From Akebia trifoliata (Eukaryota > Streptophyta > Magnoliopsida > Ranunculales > Lardizabalaceae), in the NCBI GenBank assembly GCA_017979445.1, contig CM030718.1, positions 23,927,021 to 23,991,020 on the forward strand: a stretch of 64,000 bases of DNA, in the 5' to 3' direction. A program made the position numbers and the translations under genes. The first letter of the stretch is position 1. Every line of letters begins with the position of its first letter. The notes under the pieces were generated by a model that had not been told where the DNA came from, searched no databases, and saw only the letters and a list, made by a program, of their open reading frames with translations. Shown piece after piece: positions 23,236 through 33,600 of the stretch.

Positions 23236-23690
23236 GGTCAAGTGTTCGAAACCCTACGAAACAATGAATTTTTTGGGACCACCCTCCAGGTTTCGATTAA
23301 CCCTTGACTCAATCAGTTCCATGTAAGACTTCCAAGAGGGCAGTGTTTGTGACCTTGGGATCACAATGTGAAAAAAGCCTAAATTTGATGGTCCTAGGCC
23401 GTTAAATTTCATAAAATTTGACAGATAAAAGAGTCGAATTTTTTATTGTCAAATTTTTTTCAACGAGTCGAAACTGTCAAATTAATGAAGGATGGGAGAA
23501 ATTCGATAGTTCTAAACCGTCAAATTTGGGAATATTTAGAATTTCAACGGTCCTGAATCGTCAAAATTCAAAATCTAAAATTCGTAAGGCCCGTCAATTT
23601 TTTATGTCGAATTTTCCAATTTTCACGTAGTGAATTAGTCACACCCGAAAGGTGGAGACATCTATGATAAGGGGAAAAAAAAAAATCAAA
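23087..23690 (+). mobile_element. tRNA-derived SINE interrupted by a CACTA MITE (unit 2)
   Basis: The same SINE as 8331-8575, with target repeats GTGCCTACGT and GTGTCTACGT. Its body is split by the CACTA MITE 23362-23632 and its 5' end is duplicated. Confidence 0.8.
23362..23632. mobile_element. CACTA MITE inside the SINE (unit 2)
   Basis: The left end is CACAATGTGAAAAAAGCC and the right end is the complement of CACTACGTGAAAATTGG. The inside consists of degenerate short repeats of the type TTCGACGGT/ACCGTCAAA, in both orientations. Flanks GAT and AAT fit a 3-bp duplication with one change. Unit 1 shows the empty site at about 8513 (GGGATTAGTC). The unit 3 partner is 62243-62526. Confidence 0.82.
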
Positions 23691-23722
23691 GTGTCTACGT
23701 GGCACATTTTCCAACCGAAGAT

Positions 23723-25325
23723 AGATTGGGCTGGGTGCCATATAGAAAGCGACTTTATTAAGAATCCAATGTATTTTAAAACTCATACCAAAAGTGCCAC
23801 ATAGACACAACTCCTATTATTATTATTATTATAGGAACGAGCTATTAGAGAGGGGAAGTGGCTTTATATCTTGTGGAAAAGCTTTAAGATTCTCGTGTGG
23901 AACCCCAATCAAATTTGGAAATTATATAAAAATAAATATTTTTAGATCTTTTAGACCATATTTAAAATTGGAGTCCAACTATTCTTACTTAGCAAGATTT
24001 CAACTCTTACGGTTGAGCTCACTTTGCATACAAAAGCATGATCCGGTGCGAGGGAAATTCTATGAACTTTAAAAAATATTATTTTTCACTGTTAAATTTT
24101 AATTTTAAATTTAAGAATTCCGTGTAAGTTCGGTAACTATCCATTTTCAAAACCTCTTTCAATTTTTCAAACATTGGATCAAAAGCCAAAAAAAAAAAAA
24201 AATTATGAATATGATTTTAAATTTTCATGAAATCTAGAGGATTGTGTTGTTGGGTTACTAATTTGGTAATCTATTTGAGGTCAAGGACTCTTTGTAAGAG
24301 TTAAAATCTTACTAAGTTAGTAAGGAAAGTGTTTTTTTTTTAAATTGGTATTTTTAAAAAATAAAAAATTCTCAATAGTCAATACTTGCATTGAAACATT
24401 AGGTTTTTTTTTTTTTTTTTAAATAAAAAAATAAAACAAAAAAAAAAAAAGAGATTTATAGAGCAGACCTAACTGTTGCACTTTTATTACAAAAACTCCC
24501 TTGAAGTTTTGACAACTCCAAGAAAACCTTGTTTTTTGAAGTTTGTTACCCACCAAACACCACTTTATGAAGTTCATTACCAAGAAACCCTACAATGGGG
24601 ATCCAATTCATAAATTTCTAATTTATGCGGCTTAATTTGTTACTTAATGTACCTTGAGTGGATTCTAACCACATCAATTTGTGGCATACAAAAACGTCAT
24701 CTGATGGACATAATTATAAGGGACAAAATTCTAAGAACTTATAAAAAAAAAGTTAATATTCACCATTGAATTTAAGTTTTAAATTTGGGAGTTTGATAGT
24801 CATTCATTTTCAACATATATGATCAAGTTAAAAAAGATTTTATTTATTTATTTATTTTTATGTTTTTTGTATTTTTCTTTTCAACCTGAGTTTTTCCATA
24901 AAATCTAGAAGTCTGTGTTGTTGGATTGCTAATTTGATAATCCATATGGGCCAATGACCATTAGTAAGATTTGAGATCTTATAAAGTTAGTCATGGTAGT
25001 AGGATTTATAAAGTAGGGTTTATACAAGGAACAAACGTATAAAGTAAGGGAGTTTTTGTAATAAAAGTGCAACACATACGTCCATCGGGTAAATCTCTCT
25101 AAAAAAAACAACTCTAATTCCAACCAACATTGAAGGTTGGTAAAATAAACGAGAAAAATAAATTTTTATTTTATAAATAATTAAATCCTTATTATTTATT
25201 GAAAATGATTTGTATCTTAAAACATGAGAAAATTGAATTTTAAATAAAATTTTATTATATAGATAAATTAATTGATATTTACCTATATTAGTATATTGAA
25301 ACATTAGAAAGACCTCAACTTGTAT
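23723..25325. other. AT-rich block present in unit 2, absent from unit 1
   Basis: Unit 1 passes directly from the SINE 3' flank to the sequence that resumes at about 25326 (GAGCCGGC). The 1.6 kb between has no recognisable gene. It holds A/T homopolymers, diverged internal repeats around ATTAGTAAGATTTGAG-type sequence, and an inverted echo of GTGTCTATGTGGCAC at about 23799. Unit 3 has only its first 250 bp or so. Whether it is an insertion in unit 2 or a deletion from unit 1 cannot be decided here. Confidence 0.6.
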
Positions 25326-25698
25326 CGAGCCGGCTTGATAGGTTAACAAATAAGAGAGAAATAAATGACTTGAAAATGACACAAGGTTAACGATTTTGGT
25401 TGGGCCTAATTGTGTTTAGGCCATAATCGTGTCAACCTGCCTAACTTGTTACTAGATGGGTTGTGTTTGAGTTACGACATCATCTCGTGATTATTGTCTT
25501 TAATATGTTAGTGTAATTAACCTATGAACAATCCAACTCGTATGTAACTTATTTAAATCATGTAACATAGAAGGTATGCATCAACAACTATTTAAGGGAT
25601 TTTTTTATATAAAAAAAAAAGATTATCCTTTTTGAGATTTTTCTTACCATTTTAAGCGGGTTATAATCATATCGTTTTCACAATTATGACATTGTGTC

Positions 25699-26581
25699 CA
25701 CTATGTGAAAATACCTAAAATTCGACGGCCCAAAACCGTCGAATTTTGGGTCAATTCGACAGTCTTGACCGTCGAATTGGACCATCGAATTAGGGCTTGT
25801 CGAAAAAATATTCGACGGCTCAAAACCATAGAATTTTATAAATAATCGACGGTTTAAAACCGTCGATTATGTTAATATTCGACGGCTGTAGGCCGTCGAA
25901 TAAATTATTTTCGACGGTTATAAGCCGTCGAATCTGTAATTATATCATATTATCGACGGAATGAGACCGTCGAATTATTTTAAACACCATATCATATTGA
26001 ACTCATTTTTTCATGCCCAAATGTTTTTGTCTTCAACTTATACCTGCAAAAATTTCACACATTCATATTCATATCCCATCCACATCGACATTCACATCCC
26101 ATCCCATCCACTCACATCTCATCCCGTCCACTCTCATATTGAAAAATAATAAGATTTTTTAAAAAAAAATTACTTATATAAGTCGAAGTTATAAATCACA
26201 TGTTGGAAGAATTCCTGAGATCATGTTCATATACATCAACATAATGAAATCTGAAAAAAAAATCCCACTTTCAATATTCCATTTCTTAGAAGATGGTAAG
26301 GTGTATACGGCATTAGCACCCGCTACATGGGTAGATAGCTCTGCTGCACTTTGCAATATCACCAAAGCATGAGAAGATGGGCATATGGGCAGCTTCACAG
26401 ACCGAGAAGATGGGCGGCTTCACAGATTGATGCAACTGACAAGTCCTTGGGGAGTTGTGTCATTATGCCATCACAGTAAGGTAACACCTCCTCCAATGCC
26501 TTGCATATGTCCCCAACCACACTGACGGTGATGGCACAAACGTCAAAATAAGTGCAGAATTTGGGCTTTTTTGACGTAGTG
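25699..26581. mobile_element. Pack-CACTA element 3 (0.9 kb, carries an importin beta piece)
   Basis: The left end is CACTATGTGAAAATACC and the right end is the complement of CACTACGTCAAAAAAGCC. Flanks are the exact 3-bp repeat GTC (25696-25698, 26582-26584). Unit 1 has the empty site at about 8992. The left subterminal region (25726-25975) is an array of TTCGACGG motifs in alternating orientation. It has no transposase. Confidence 0.88.
26200..26552 (-). pseudogene. Captured importin subunit beta-1 fragment
   Basis: The minus strand reads SVVGDICKALEEVLPYCDG, then IMTQLPKDLS. After a frame change it reads LHQSVKPPIFS, then a partial repeat with PIFSCFGDIAK, then LQSAAELSTHVAGANA. These are consecutive conserved HEAT-repeat segments of plant importin beta (nuclear import receptor) with deletions between them. 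The pieces are in order but frameshifted, so no importin function is possible. Confidence 0.72.
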
Positions 26582-26651
26582 GTCGGGTTCATTTATTAAG
26601 CATGTCAACCTAAACACGACACAATCCAACCTATCTATTGAGGCTTTGTAC

Positions 26652-27187
26652 TAGGGGTGTAACTTGGTCTGGTTCAAATCGAGAATCGAATCAAACCGGT
26701 AGTTTTGGGGTGGTTTGGTTCGATTTGGAACAAGTTGTGATTCGATTTCAGATTACGAAAATGGAGAACCGATCAATTTGATTTGATTCTCGGATCAAAC
26801 TTGTATAGAACCGAATCCAACCGAGAATCGAATCCATATATATATATGTAAATAATTATTATTATGAATTACTTTAGGAGTTAGGACATAGATTAGTATT
26901 TTTTGTGCATAAATTAATAGTCTTTTATGATAGATTAGTGATTATTGTATGAAATTTTATATTTATTATATGTTTGTTTTTTAATTAAAAAATATTATTT
27001 AAAATTAATAAAATATTGACAATCCGTAGAACTGAACCAAATCAAATTGATTTTATTTCAATTTGGGTTGATTTGGCTCCTATGAAATTTGGTTTGGTTC
27101 TAATTCTTATTTAGTAGAATCGACCTATGTTGGTTAGGTTCCAATTTGACCTCAACATGAGTCAAACCGAACCAAGTTGCATCCCTA
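26652..27187. mobile_element. hAT-like MITE, TAGGGGTG ends (unit 2)
   Basis: Partner of 9063-9605, with ends TAGGGGTGTAAC and TTGCATCCCTA. Confidence 0.62.
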
Positions 27188-27425
27188 ATTCTACACTACA
27201 TGAGATACAAGGAAAACAATCTATGGTTATGTGCACATTGCCACATCGGCATAGTTTCCCAAGGCGTACAGATCTACGGTTCTTAAATTTGTCCACATCC
27301 GGGAGTCGATTGAGTATGCCACCCAACAAATCATATTATCACGACTCTTTGATTACGGCATATGTGCAACTCAACCATAATCAACCCATTGACACCCTTA
27401 ACATCTACCGTGTTGACTTGGAAAC

Positions 27426-27438
27426 TTGACTGAGTCAA
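27426..27438. promoter_or_regulatory. Palindromic W-box pair upstream of the NPF gene
   Basis: TTGACTGAGTCAA, identical in all three NPF promoters (9857 and 63179), about 210 bp before the start codon. It is a candidate WRKY or bZIP site by motif only. Confidence 0.4.
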
Positions 27439-27548
27439 AACGTTAGCACTCATGAAGTCAACTCGACTCGGCAGCCATCGTAATCAAGTTTTAAAAGCCA
27501 TGACAAGTATAATTATCTACTCTGTACTGTAATAACACCCTCAACACT

Positions 27549-27557
27549 ACAAATATA
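27549..27557 (+). promoter_or_regulatory. Weak TATA-like site of the NPF gene
   Basis: The sequence CAAATATAG about 95 bp before the ATG occupies the place where the unit 3 copy has TATAAATA and unit 1 has CAAATATGG. It is a likely core-promoter position, weak in this copy. Confidence 0.35.
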
Positions 27558-27598
27558 GCTTGAGATCTACTTCTCTCACTCACTCTTGCTCACATCTA

Positions 27599-27602
<4 letters not shown>

Positions 27603-27648
<46 letters not shown>
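27603..27648. repeat. (AG)23 tract immediately before the NPF start codon
   Basis: A pure AG run ends right at the ATG and would lie in the 5' leader. The same site has about 8 repeats in unit 1 and 12 in unit 3. GA tracts of this type can bind BBR/BPC GAGA factors, but that is inference. Confidence 0.85.
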
Positions 27649-27655
<7 letters not shown>

Positions 27656-30600
27656 CGATTGATGAATCTCTTCCCAACATCAACCATAGTACGGACGAAG
27701 AAACATCTGTCGATCACAAACATGGTGGCTGGATTACCTTCCCCTTCATCACAGGTCTCTCTCTCTCTCTCCCTCTCTCTCATACATGATACATAGATGT
27801 TTTTTTATTTATATATTATTAATCAAACGGTAGAAAGAAGTTTGATGGACGGGTATATGGTCTGGCAGCAAGTGTGATGGGTCTGACACTTGCCGCTGGA
27901 GGGTGGTCGTTCAACCTAATCGTGTATCTAATAGAAGAATTCAACATCAAGAGCATTGATGCAACACAGATATCAAATGTGGTCAACGGTTGCACCAGTC
28001 TCTTCCCTATTGCTGGAGCCATCCTCGCTGACTCCTTCTTTGGCACCTTCACTGTCATCTCCATCTCCTCTTTTGTCTCTTTCTTGGTATGTTTCCTTTC
28101 TCACTCTCATTCTCCATTAACCTTCTTTATTCCTTCTTTATTACGTGGCGTGTTTTAAGGCCGTGTGTAAGGATCTGGACTCTACTTCAAAGTATGAAAT
28201 ACAATTGGTCATCACTCGTCACATACCCCTTAGATACATTCTAACCACCGTATTTCTTAAGAAAAATCTTAACTGCCTGCGTTAGACACTGGTTTCAACA
28301 CTGAGCTGATCTGGCAGTGCATGGGGAATCATTATTTTTCTAATTTGTATCTCGAGAAAATAAATATATGGTTATCTATGCATTGGCAGTGTCACACGGA
28401 CGTAGTATACCTTGACTCGTGTGTCTTTTTTTTGGTCTATTTCTATAATGGAAAATGTTGAAGTAACATTAAAATTGACAACGATTCTCACATTGCTGAC
28501 ATGGATGTATGTATGACTTCTCACCGAGATATGAATAAAAAGAATCTATGGTTATGTCTGCACCTCCACGACTCCAAATCAACAGTGTGAAAATCGATGT
28601 CAATTTTAATGTTACTCTAGCATGAATCTTCTTTAATTTTACTAAAGAAATATGACTTAAAAGAAATAAGAGTACTGATTTTTTGACTCGAGAATTTTCA
28701 TTCGGTATGTATGCGGTTGACATGGCAAGGGCACAAAACCGTTGATCTTTTTCTTCAGGATATACAAGGAGAAAGATCAACAGTTATATGCTCTTGCCAC
28801 ATCAGCCACATCCATACAAAGTGAAAATTCTCGGGTCAAAAAATTATTAGCGAAAAAATAAACATGATCTCGATCATGTAAGCACAACATCAAATAGTAA
28901 GGATATTATGTGTATCTCGATAATGTATATTTTGATGATATTTTCTTTAGCACAATTCCCAACCGTTGGATTTTGTACTTACATGATCAAGATTATATGT
29001 TATTTTTGAGTCCACCCAACCTTCCATTTTTTATTTCTCTAGTCAAGATTAGGTTAATTTGATTTGAGCAATATCTTAAGTCACATAATAATTATTTGTA
29101 AACAAACAATTTACAATAGATTGTTTTGGAGCTACCTAGCCTCAAAAATAGTTTAAAATTAATTTTGGATCAGAACTTGTCTCATCTCCTTCACCAACCA
29201 TATTTATTAGTCTTTTGGTGCGATATTATAATTTAAATGTAAAATATGTGCCATCTCAATCATGGACGATTTTTTAAAGAGTGGTGCTGGAATGACATTA
29301 AATGTACATTGTGAGGGGACATTATTTACATGGATGTGTCACGTCCGAAATGTCACCCATTAGGTACATTATAATGTTATTTCAACGTTATCCATTCTTA
29401 AAGGGTTGTTCTAGAGTGACTTTCTACGACACCAAGTTCAACATTGTGCTGATGTGGCAGTTGCAGATGATCATAGATTTATTTCTTCAAGATACAAGGA
29501 AAAAAATACTGTTATGTGCACACCACAGCGTCAGGGCATTGTAGTAGGAAGTCACTGTAGAATCTTCCTTTTCTAGAACTTAACCTCAAATGATATTTTC
29601 TTGCGAAGGTTAAAAGTTTTGTGGAGCCATTTTCTTGGGAATGTCTAGAAATATGCTTTCATCAGGGCCATCGGTGTAATAAAGAGTCTCAAATATCGTT
29701 ATTTACAAAAATGATTATGAATTTTTAAAAATACAGATTACTTTGTAAATAATTTTTTTTATGAATCGTGATTATCTTACCACTCCACATGGCACACTCA
29801 ATTGATTCTCTTGACATGACAAGTTTGGAACCGTAGATATACATCTCGGGATACAAAATTGCACTTTCCCATAAAAAAGTATGTCTTGAGGAAATTGCGT
29901 ATCCTAAGACATACAAATCTATGATTCCTGAACTAACCACATCAGGAGAGTAGTGTGCCACATGAGATAGTCCGATTATCACGACTCAATTTTCTTTTAT
30001 AAAAATTGTTTTTAAGTGACAAATTGTATACATCTTTGTTAAAAAGCAGTGAAATCCAACCCTAATCTTAATCAGGACATTACTTTTAATTAAAATGTCC
30101 CTTTGGCATTTTGGGGCACAAAGATCTATCCCATTGGACCAACGAAGCAATTTATGTGTTCTTACTTAATTTTTTTTTTTTTTTTTTTAAATACCATACC
30201 TAGCTAGTTCTATAATTTACAAAAAGGTCATACCAAATTTTATAATTTTTTCATTGTTTTTTAAAACTGCTATTGGCACTCCAACTTTTATTTATTACAC
30301 CCCAATTAAAAAAAATTAATAATAAGTCGGTGGTTGAGAATAAATAAAAGTTAGGGTGCCAATAGAAGCTCTCTCTTTTTTCTACATTTATATTTTTGGG
30401 TTTAAGATTTTATATGAGCCTAATCACTAGCGGTAAACAATTACTGGAATTGTTTGTTATAAGAGTGTTGATTTTGTAACTCAACCTGATAGGGTAACTC
30501 AAAAACTCACTAACGTGGCAGGTGCAAGAGTCGTAGAATTTTTTTTCCTTAGAAAGCATGGTTCTGTGTCCCAAGGTAAAAAAATATATGGTTCTTGCCT

Positions 30601-33600
30601 CAGTTGAGTTTTTGAGTTACCCTGTCAGGTTGAGATACAAAATCACATTATGTGAAAACTGAAAAATTCGACATAAAAATTTGACAGGCCAAGGCCTACG
30701 AATTTTAGAAACTGAATTTTGAAGGTCTAGGACCGTCGAAATTCTTGATGTTCCCAAATTTGATGGTTTAGAACTACCGAATTTCTCTCATCCTTCATTA
30801 ATTTGACTATTTCGGCTTGTCGAAAAAAATTTGACAATGAAAAATTCAACACCAATTCAACCTTTTGGTCAGTTGAATTTTATGAAATTTCATGGTCCAA
30901 GGCCGTCAAATTTGGGCTTTTTTCACATTGTGTCAAAACTCTTGGTATAATGTCTTGTACCGTTGAGATTATAATTTGAGTCAATCCATTGTAATGTTTG
31001 AACTTTGAAGAGTGTGTTTTAATCTTTAACTGAGGTGTGATAAATAATTTAAAATTGTGGTGTCATAAGTAGAAGTAGGGGGTGCCAATCACAACACTCT
31101 TTTTTTCTTTTTTTTCTTTTTTTTCCTAAATAAAAATGGTTGATCAAAAACAAAGATTGAAGAATATAATTATTACTCTTGTTTTTATTTTTTAAATAAT
31201 CAATCGTTTTTTACAACAATTTTCACGACTTCATCCCCATTTTTTCTTGCAGGGTGTAAGTCTATTTACCTTAACATCAACACTCCATTCCCTAAGACCA
31301 TCACCATGTACAAATGAAACCAACACCACGTGTGAAACGCCATCAAAACTCCAATTCACACTCCTCTACACAGCTATAGCTTTGGCTTCAATAGGGACAG
31401 GTGGGTCACGATTCACAATTGCCACCATGGGAGCCGATCAATTCAAGAAGGCCAAGGATAAAGGAATTTTCTTCAATTGGTATTTCATCGTCTTGTATGT
31501 CGCCTCCATAATAGCCTTAACCGCCATCGTATATATTCAAGATAATGTTGGTTGGGGATGGGGGTTCGGTGTGGCCTTAGCGAGTAATTTTATTGGCTTC
31601 ACCATTTTCTTATTTGGTAAGCGTTATTATCGGCACATTAAGCCCCAAGGAAGCCCATTTACGAACTTGGCACGCGTAGTTGTAGCAAGCATTACGAAGA
31701 GAAATGTTCTCATCTCATCTAATAGTGAAGATTATTACTATGGACACGCTAAGACTACAAAATCGTTGTCTCCGGCTCTGACATCAAGCTTTAGGTACGA
31801 CATTACTCTTCTATACGATTAATTTGGGTGTTTAAAGAGAAAGATTGGTAGATTATGTTCTCATCATGTTTCCAAAATATTTACCAAAACGGTTAATAAA
31901 CTTATTTTTCTAAAATGGTATGTTTACCACATTTTTTTGTAAAATTCTTTTAGAATCATGATAATCTGACTTGAAAAACCGCATTTGATTGACGTGGCAA
32001 GTGCATAGAACTATAGCCTTTTTCCTTGTGTCTCCCGAAGAAAGAAGGCTATAGTTCTATGCACTTGCTACATCCACCAACTACAGACTGCATATATTTT
32101 TTCGTGCCATTTTATTATTATTAAATTTTCTTTTATGCCCTCTTTTATAAAATATGTAAATAGCCTTCTTTAGTATAAAAAAAATAGAAGAAATCATCGG
32201 AGAGACATCGAGAAAGTGAATATTTAAAAAATAAAAAAATAAATTACAAGGAACCATACCTTAATTTATCAATCTTTCTCAACCTTTTCGATAAATTTCT
32301 TGTTAGTACTCATAATTAGCATAAAAATGATACATTTTTAGATCATCATATCAAAGCATCATCCCTAATCTTATTCCTAAATTAAATTCCGTCTATCTTC
32401 TCTTAAATTGTTCATTTATACATGGGAAGGGTTCTAATGATTCATGAAAAAACACATGATCTTAATCGTATTAACATGAAATGCAACTATCAAAGATAAA
32501 TGATTTATATATATAAATAAAAGTAAGTGAATATGAAAGGGAAACAACCTTACAACTTATTTCTTTTACTTTGTTAAAAAAGAAAAGTAATTATAATGGG
32601 TCCCCTTCACAAACAAGAAATTTTCATAAATCAGATTTATTACATATAGCAGCTGATGTGATGAAGAAACAACAGCTCATCTTGGTGTGGGCCCAACGAC
32701 TAGAATAGATTTTGTCTACTTTTCAGATCCACTATCGTGCAAGCTTTTAGGATCCACTATCATTTATCAAACATTTTGAAAAGACAAGTGTTGTTTTCCT
32801 CTCTCTCATGGTAGATACTATAGATTCTAATAATCCAATGATTGCTGATCCTCGAGATTCGTGACTCTGATATCTCAAGGAGTATCAACCATCTATATTC
32901 TAGACCTTGGATTGTCCGACATGGACCCACAGTATCATTTTCCAATTGAATTGAATTTTAAAACGAGCATTATAGTATAGGTGTCACATACGTTGGTGAT
33001 CTAAAACGTGTAACATGTGTTGCTTTCTGCCACTTGGAACTTGATGACGTCACTTTGATTAAGTCACACTCACTATTTTATTTTTTATTTTTTTTGAGTG
33101 GGAAACACAGTTGATTTGGACGGTTCTGATTAGTGATTAGTGGGTGATCAAGTATTGGTGGTAGAGAGTGATTTAGTGACGTGGACATCTAATTTGAAGA
33201 GTAGGAGAGTGGGAGTAGATGAGTGTGGGGTCCACTATCCCATGTGAGTCATGCACAGGATCCGCATGTTTGGTGTGGCCCACAGTTTTATCTGTACTGC
33301 CTAGCTATATGGGCTTTTGGGCCCCCCCACCTTGGGCTGTCAATGGATTTGGTACTGGTTGTATTGGTACTATTTAGGACTGATTCGATAAGTGTCGGAT
33401 TGGACCTTGATCATCACTGTTTTTGGATTGGGACATTTTGATCCATAATGGGATATGTTGATCCATATCCGGTCAGATCCTTATCGGATCCAAAATTTTC
33501 CTTCCAAATTTATTTTATTTTTAATCAGAAGAAATCAGATATTGGGTCTGATCCAGTCTATTGACAGACCTAGCCCAACCAATATGGTCCCGGGCTAGAC

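Larger units (their letters stand above)
10129..27755. repeat. Segmental duplication unit 2
   Basis: A second copy of the kinase-to-NPF unit. Its left edge is the NPF/kinase junction at 10128. Compared with unit 1 it carries extra blocks: CACTA element 15460-19840, a tandem triplication 22198-22711, a SINE duplication 23056-23235, a CACTA MITE 23362-23632, an AT-rich block 23723-25325 and a CACTA element 25699-26581. It leads into the complete NPF gene. Confidence 0.88.

Noticed and set aside
25726..25975. A CRISPR-like array of TTCGACGG repeats
   Set aside because: The repeats are short, alternate in orientation and sit at a transposon end in a plant genome; they are CACTA subterminal motifs.
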